From Amphimedon queenslandica (lineage: Eukaryota; Porifera; Demospongiae; Haplosclerida; Niphatidae), in the NCBI RefSeq assembly GCF_000090795.2, contig NW_003546340.1, forward strand, positions 171,773 to 220,654: DNA of 48,882 nucleotides, in the 5' to 3' direction. Each line of letters starts with the position of its first letter. Positions within the stretch are counted from its first letter, which is position 1. Position numbers and translations under genes: made by a program. The notes below the pieces were generated by a model that saw nothing but the letters and a program-made list of their open reading frames with translations, made no database searches and was not told where the DNA came from. Below are positions 43,851-48,882 of this stretch, piece by piece.

Positions 43851-46332
43851 CTACAAAGTGCTATCGTTTGTAGCAGTAGACTGAGCGCTATCCTTTGTAG
43901 TCTCGGGCGGAGTATCTGGGAAAGAGGTGACAGTCTTTAACGGGAGCTGGGAAAGTTCCCGAGGGGAATATCTATTAAAAATAATAATACAAATAAATCA
44001 GTAATAATGATGATTAGGATGCCTTCTAATGTAGTCGCTGTATTGACCAGGTACCAGTGCAGCTGGATACTTGGATTTCCGTGGACAATTACGAGGAACT
44101 TGCTTAGGTCTTGGTATCCTTTGAGCCTGTAAATGACAAAGAAAAACTTAGCTATAAAAATACTTTTAACAAATTTAACTTCACAAAACATTATTCTATC
44201 CCTCTCTCTTTCTCTCTCCCCCCTCTCTCTCTTTCTCTCTCTCCCCCTCTCTCTTTCTCTTTCTCTTTACTTCAAGAGGTCTCTCCTGGTAAGTATCATA
44301 GTTACGTTTTCTCAAAATATTGCAATAAGAATTAAAGAGGACAGTCTCGTCGAGCATTGCATCAATCAGTTCGTCGGGGTCTTCACACTCTTGAGTGACC
44401 TGGAGGAACAAGTAATGAAGGACGAACAGAAAGAAAACTCACCTGACTCTCAGCTAGCGTCCTCATATCGGCTAACGTGCTCTGAACTGCTTCATTGAAT
44501 TGTCTCTCAACCTGAGCATCGACATATTCCTATTTCAATATTTAAATTCACAATTTAGATCTTTTATGCTGGACTGGAGTACTTTGTACTTGTCTGGAAA
44601 CTCATCCGCCATCAGCTCTAAGACGCCATCGCTTTCCATAGCAACCAAACCTAGAGGAAAGATGATGCACTTATGCTGTGTGCAGTAATATGTGCAACAA
44701 AATTTGAAGTTATGAGCATTTTAAAACAAGAAAAGCAAAGGCTATAGCCCATGGTTTTTTTGCTAAAAATGGCTCCAAATTCACCCCAAATTTTTATTGC
44801 ATTTTCTGATGCATATTGATGTCTGTATGCTATGTAAAAAGTTTGAGGTGATTCCGAACTAAAATTTTCGTATTACAGTCATTTTAAAAAATGAGCCAAT
44901 TTCTGAAGATTTCCTGTACATGGTTTTTTTCAAAAAATGGCTCTGAAATCACCCCAAATTTTTATTACATTTTTTGATACATATTGATGTACTTATGCTG
45001 TGTAGAAAGTTTGAGGTGATTCCGACTAAAACTTTTAAAGTTATGGCCATTTTAAAAAATGAGCCAATTTCTGAAAATTTCCCTGTACTATAGCCCATGG
45101 TTTTTTCCAAAAAATGGCTCCGAAATCACCCAAAATTTTTATTACATTTTCTGATACATATTGATGTCTTTATGCTATGTAGAAAGTTTGAGGTGATTCC
45201 GAACTAAAATTTTCAAGTTATGGCCATTTTTAAAAAGAGCCAATTTCTGAAAATTTCCCTGTACTATAGTACTATAGCCCATGGTTTTTTTCAAAAAATG
45301 GCTCCGAAATCACCCAAAATTTTTATTACATTTTCTGATACATATTGATGTCTTTATGCTATGTAGAAAGTTTGAGGTGATTCCGAACTAAAATTTTCAA
45401 GTTATGGCCATTTTTAAAATGAGCCAATTTCTGAAAATTTCCCTGTACTATAGCCCATGGTTTTTTCCAAAAAATGGCTACAAAATCACCCTCAATTTTT
45501 ATTAAATTTTCTGATACATATTGATGTACTTATGCTATGTAGAAAGTTTAAGCTAATTCTGACAAGTAATTTTTGAGTTATGAGCATTTTAAAAATTTCC
45601 AAAATATAATAATGTATACATAGACATGCAGGCACTATAATTATTATAATTATAGCCCATGCTACTCTTATAAATCCATTCTTATATCATTAGGTCCTTA
45701 CCCATATTGCATTGTGTTTCATTGACAGCTTCAATGTCCAGTAAATACTTCTTCTCTTCAATATCAAGAGATCGTCTCTCTAAGTCTATTACAAAAAATT
45801 TAAAAATGAAAGACCTTCTCTTCTCTCTTGCCTGGGTAGCGTCTCATCATGCTCCTAACGTCCAGGAACTCCCCCACCTGCTCCTGAAGCATGTACCACT
45901 TTGATGCCACATTACCCCCTCCAGGAGGCCATTGGTACTCTAACAATCTTTAGAGTCAGTATAAATTATATATTTAGAACCCCCAGCCCCCTTGCCCCCC
46001 CCCCGTGGGCATACTTTGAAGCAGGAAAATTGCTTGTGTGCTCATCGTTGTCACTTCCACTCTCATCTTGCTCCCTTGGCAGTTTCCTTTTCCGTCCTCT
46101 CTTCTTGCCCTAAAGAGCACACAGCATTCAGTCAATAAAATAATATAAATATCATCAATACAGTACAGTGTAGGTTGGCTTGTATGTTGTATCTTTTGGC
46201 TCGTTTGGTTCAGGAGACGGGCTGCAGTCTGATTGATTGGGACTACGAGACCTCTCTGGTGCACTGTTGACTTCCTAATCACAGCAGAAATTAATAAAAA
46301 GAAATTATAAAATAAAAACTTACTTGAGACAT
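43851..46332 (-). CDS. PHF10: PHF10/SAYP-type SAY-domain protein lacking PHD fingers
   Basis: Ten exons in phase: 46332-46324, 46274-46167, 46109-46015, 45947-45832, 45785-45702, 44650-44583, 44529-44443, 44399-44271, 44126-44023, 43971-43851 (921 nt, 306 residues). Residues about 35-70 include a basic GKKRGRKRKLPRE, AT-hook- or NLS-like. The SAY region follows: LLEYQWPP, KWYMLQEQVGEFL, RRYPDLERRSL, KKYLLDIEAVNETQCNMGL, YPAALVPGQYSDYIRRYSPREL, lining up with human PHF10. PHF10/BAF45a is a PBAF (SWI/SNF) subunit. The vertebrate protein has two C-terminal PHD fingers; this frame stops after a Ser/Thr-rich tail without them. Two introns use GC donors. Exon 1 codes only three residues. Confidence 0.88.
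44700..45615. repeat. Tandem array of the family 1 dispersed repeat, about five monomers (inverted)
   Basis: Nearly fills the 1.05-kb intron 5 of the PHF10-like gene. AAAGTTTGAGGTGATTCCGA (the last copy diverged) recurs at about 44837, 45007, 45183, 45367 and 45543, a period of roughly 170-185 bp. Each monomer also has TATTACATTTTCTGATACAT, AATTTCCCTGTACTATAGCC and CATGGTTTTTT. Orientation is opposite to the 2.3 and 25.2 kb copies relative to the plus strand, but the same relative to the host gene as in none consistently. Confidence 0.9.
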
Positions 46333-46491
46333 TTTTAATGTTTAATGCCACGCCTACTTTAAATTTTAACTCTTACGCCCACTCAATTTTTAACCCTTTT
46401 GATTTCTAATTTGTAGGTCAATGTAGGATGAGGATCAAAAAATTTTTGTGTGTACAGGCTTGAGGCTTGCTGATTTCTCACTTGATTGTAG
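46333..46491. promoter_or_regulatory. Probable promoter of the PHF10-like gene
   Basis: Upstream of the PHF10-like start. It carries CCACGCCTA at 46348-46356 and ACGCCCAC at 46375-46382, resembling the CACGCCC boxes close to other starts in this window. Confidence 0.35.
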
Positions 46492-47652
46492 GACTTCTGG
46501 TAGCAATTTATGGCAAATCGGGGAATGGTATGTGTAGCATTTAATTATGAAATTAGATTATTGTATAACTGATAGATGGAATGAGAAGAAACAATCTACC
46601 CAGTTGCAGTTTTAAATCACCAATTATACATACCAGAACAGAAAGAGAAGAAGGAGGAGGAGGGGCTCACAACGGCAGGATTGTTTTTGTAATTACACCA
46701 ACGTATAAACGACTTATGCAAAAAGTAGATTTGTTAACCCTCTGTCACTCTCTGTTTGTACTATTGTTATTATTAGCCCACGTGTTTACATTGCTCGCAT
46801 TTGATGTGTTTATGTTACTATGCTTTACAGGTAATGACAGCTGGAAGGGATGTGATTATTCGGCAATATTTTCATTGCTTGATATTGTAATGTGCAATAA
46901 TAATTAAAGGCAGTTCTTGATTTTGATTGTTGTAACTAAATTTATTTCATTATTAAATGGAACTTAATGTTTTATTGTAGGTCCTTGATGAGTACTTTTA
47001 TCACACTGCAGGAGGTGCCTGCATAGGTTTTACATTACTGTAGTCTAAGGAATGGAATATGTAGCATAATTAAATATTGTGAGATTCCAAAGTGTCTTAT
47101 GTATTTTGTTATAGGGTATGATTTATGGTTACATGTATATTCGTCTGATGGGTATGTCATTATAAGCATGGCCACAGTAAGTACTCTCACAATAAGTTAT
47201 TGTTTGCCAGCGTATCTTTCGTTGATGATTGTTAGTTTATTATAATAATATTATGTGCATGCATATTCTCATTAACAAACAACAATTGTTTGCACATTGG
47301 AAAGTATTTATTTGTTCTGTATTTATATGAATTTGCTCAATGCAAGTCTCATAAAAAATCTTAATTCAGTATAGAATTAGTAAGCATATTAAAAGATGTT
47401 TGTCTTTATTTTTTTGTAGATTATGAATGACAACACTGTGCATGTTCATGTACGTAATCAATATGTCCACGTTAATGGCTACATAGGTATTATTTATTTC
47501 ATAAATCATGCATTATGATAATGTGTATTTTTCTTCTAGGAATATTAATAGAAGCTAAAGCATTGGAGCATTTTTGTTTTGTCAAACACTGTGCATTGCT
47601 AATGTATTTTAATCTTGGCTTAACGCTGGTGCATTCTTTATTGACATTTTGA
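46492..47652 (+). CDS. Possible small multi-exon gene, unrecognised, 5' end not found
   Basis: Six candidate exons keep one open frame through GT-AG junctions: 46492-46527, 46831-46886, 46981-47014, 47115-47176, 47420-47486, 47540-47652 (368 nt, stop TGA 47650-47652). The peptide runs LLVAIYGKSGNGNDSWKGCD..., ...DEYFYHTAGGYDLWLHVYSS, DGYVIISMATIMNDNTVHVH and ends hydrophobic. AATAAA is at 47686-47691. I do not recognise a family. No ATG in frame was found upstream before the PHF10 start, so the first exon is missing or the model is wrong. Splice sites were chosen to keep the frame open, so chance agreement cannot be excluded. Confidence 0.3.
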
Positions 47653-47707
47653 TTATTTTATTATTATGTCTACATTTATTATTATAATAAAGTTATGATA
47701 CATGTAG

Positions 47708-48265
47708 TTAGTAAAAGTTATAATTTTTTGTTCCAACTTGAGGTCTTGGCCTCCTTCCCCTACCCCTACCCCTGCCAGGTCGTCTTGGTAGATTGAGATA
47801 CTATTGTGGAATATAATTTAGTACCTCATAGTAACGACTTACAATATGTCTATTGACAGCCCTCAATTGGGCAATAATGAGCTGCCTTTGCTGGTGCAGC
47901 AAAGGCAGTGCTGGGGTAGGAGGGACTACTGGAGCCCCTGCAGTAGGGACTACAGGTGCACCTGCAGGAGGGACTGCTGGAGTCCTTCCAGGAGGGACAA
48001 CGGGTGCACCTCCAGAAGGGACTCCCAGAGCCATTCCAGGAGGGACTACGGGTGAACCTCCAAGAGGGACTGGCGGAACCCTTCAAGGAGGGATTGCCAG
48101 AGCTCCTCCAGGAGGGATTGCTGGTGCCCCGCCAGGAGGGATTGCTGGAGCTCCTCCAGGAGGGATTGCCGGAGCTCCTCCAGGAGGGATTGCCGGATCT
48201 CCTCCAGGAGGCAGAATGGGATCTTCCTCTCTCTTATCCAGATCTGGGCTTGGTGACCAACTCAT
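47708..48265 (-). pseudogene. Proline-rich, RG-tailed ORF with an in-frame TGA
   Basis: From ATG 48265 the frame reads MSWSPSPDLDKREED, then 24-bp units coding IPPGGAPA. A TGA at 48085-48083 interrupts it where neighbouring units have GGA, a single G-to-T change. The same frame stays open beyond it through diverged PP/GG units to LHQQRQLIIAQLRAVNRHI. A GTAAGT donor after 47843 and an acceptor at 47802-47801 remove a 42-bp intron that contains TACTAA. Exon 2 (47800-47708) then codes YLNLPRRPGRGRGRGRRPRP and a short tail ending in TAA. The RG-rich end and clean intron argue that it was a real gene. It could be a pseudogene, a polymorphic null, an assembly error, or restart at the Met at 48034. 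Family not recognised. TTTATT at 47675-47680 is its probable poly(A) signal. Confidence 0.5.
48085..48210. repeat. 24-bp coding minisatellite
   Basis: Five close units of GGAGGGATTGC(C/T)GG(A/T)GC(T/C)CC(T/G)CC, plus more diverged units down to about 47930. The length, a multiple of three, keeps both strands open in several frames. Confidence 0.9.
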
Positions 48266-48882
48266 ACTATGAAAAAGATACATACAAGTATATATAGTGT
48301 ATAAGCTAGAGGTTGGATAAACTGACTTTTTGCTTGCAAAGTACGAATAACAAATATTGAAAAGTGGCTGATTGCAAATTCACTAAGGTCTAAACTTTAA
48401 AGTAAGGACTGTACTGCTAAGTGACAAACTTGACAAAGTGCAGTTGAGCGGGAAATCAGGCATGGTTATTAAAGATTATTAACGAAAACAGGATAGTACG
48501 TCACATAAATAATTAGTTATTAGCTATGAATTTCAATATTATTTCAAATTTTCAAGTTTCTAGATGTGCTATGTTTATTTTGTGTATGCACAAGTAGCCA
48601 AAAATTAATATCTTGGAGAAGTTTTATTAAATATTCTGTAATGGATTTTTAAACCTAGTTAATTAATATCAATGAACATAATAGTATGGAAACAAGTAAA
48701 TAAAAAATTTCTTTAAATAAGAAAAGGTGGGGTTGTCAAAAAATAAAAGAAACAAGGGGGTTGAGTTCAATCATAATAATAATTATTAATTCAATTAATA
48801 ATAATAAAAGTTAATTAATAAAAAATAATTATTCTAAAAAATAATACATAAATTTTAACCCTACTTTGCAGCATGTAATGAA
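48266..48882. other. AT-rich end of window
   Basis: Upstream of the proline-rich ORF. It contains a TTTTTCATAG that could be a 5' UTR acceptor just before 48265 (minus strand), and otherwise very AT-rich sequence. No gene, RNA or repeat recognised. Confidence 0.4.

Noticed and set aside
46510..46906. Alternative frame starting MANRGM and continuing VMTAGRDVIIRQYF at the possible gene near 46.5 kb
   Set aside because: It begins with a proper ATG, but the frame reaches stops in the next exons, whereas the alternative frame stays open through six.
47853..48272. Plus-strand 139-codon ORF rich in GGIAGAPP repeats, collagen-like at first glance
   Set aside because: It begins at TTG, has no Gly-X-Y periodicity, and arises because the 24-bp repeat keeps several frames open. 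The minus-strand frame has a canonical intron and a sensible RG-rich exon.
1..48882. tRNA, rRNA, CRISPR or bacterial operon features
   Set aside because: Nothing resembling tRNA boxes, rRNA cores or regularly spaced repeats with unique spacers was seen; all genes are intron-bearing or single small eukaryotic genes.

Overview
The window is intron-rich, AT-rich nuclear DNA of an early-branching animal. Short GT-AG introns (many of 45-100 bp), closely packed genes, two-directional promoters and a set of metazoan families (dystrophin, PLC-beta, PHF10, KLHDC3, SWAP70/DEF6, SMIM12) together with a YeeE/YedE sulfur transporter, which is rare in animals, point to a demosponge such as Amphimedon. The species is inference. 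No computation was run; exon models were built by hand by requiring consistent reading phase, splice consensus and family similarity.

Layout. (1) 1-426 (+): last exon of an unrecognised gene. (2) 1194-10075 (-): four tandem KLHDC3-like kelch genes (A 1194-3454, B 3730-6263, C 6587-8178, D 8442-10075), each ending in a VHL-box-like tail, so probably substrate receptors of CUL2 ubiquitin ligases. (3) 11023-26402 (+): a 34-exon dystrophin-family gene of about 2651 codons with spectrin-like repeats, WW, dystrophin EF-hand region and ZZ finger, but no actin-binding CH pair. (4) 27016-30940 (-): a SWAP70/DEF6-type EF-hand/PH protein with a long tail of SH3 ligands and tyrosine motifs. (5) 31833-32090 (-): SMIM12. 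(6) 32310-40946 (+): phospholipase C-beta, 33 coding exons, about 1253 residues. (7) 41459-43568 (-): YeeE/YedE-family membrane transporter, 9 exons. (8) 43851-46332 (-): PHF10/SAYP-type SAY-domain protein without PHD fingers, with two GC-AG introns. (9) 46492-47652 (+): a possible small unrecognised gene, 5' end not found. (10) 47708-48265 (-): proline-rich, RG-tailed ORF interrupted by an in-frame TGA. 48.3-48.9 kb is AT-rich with nothing recognisable.

No operon-like logic links the genes. Neighbours do fall into themes: cytoskeleton/membrane scaffolding (dystrophin), tyrosine-kinase/PI signalling (SWAP70-like, PLC-beta), chromatin (PHF10) and degron recognition (KLHDC3 array). A related repeat family of roughly 170-190 bp monomers sits inside introns of four of these genes and in no exon.
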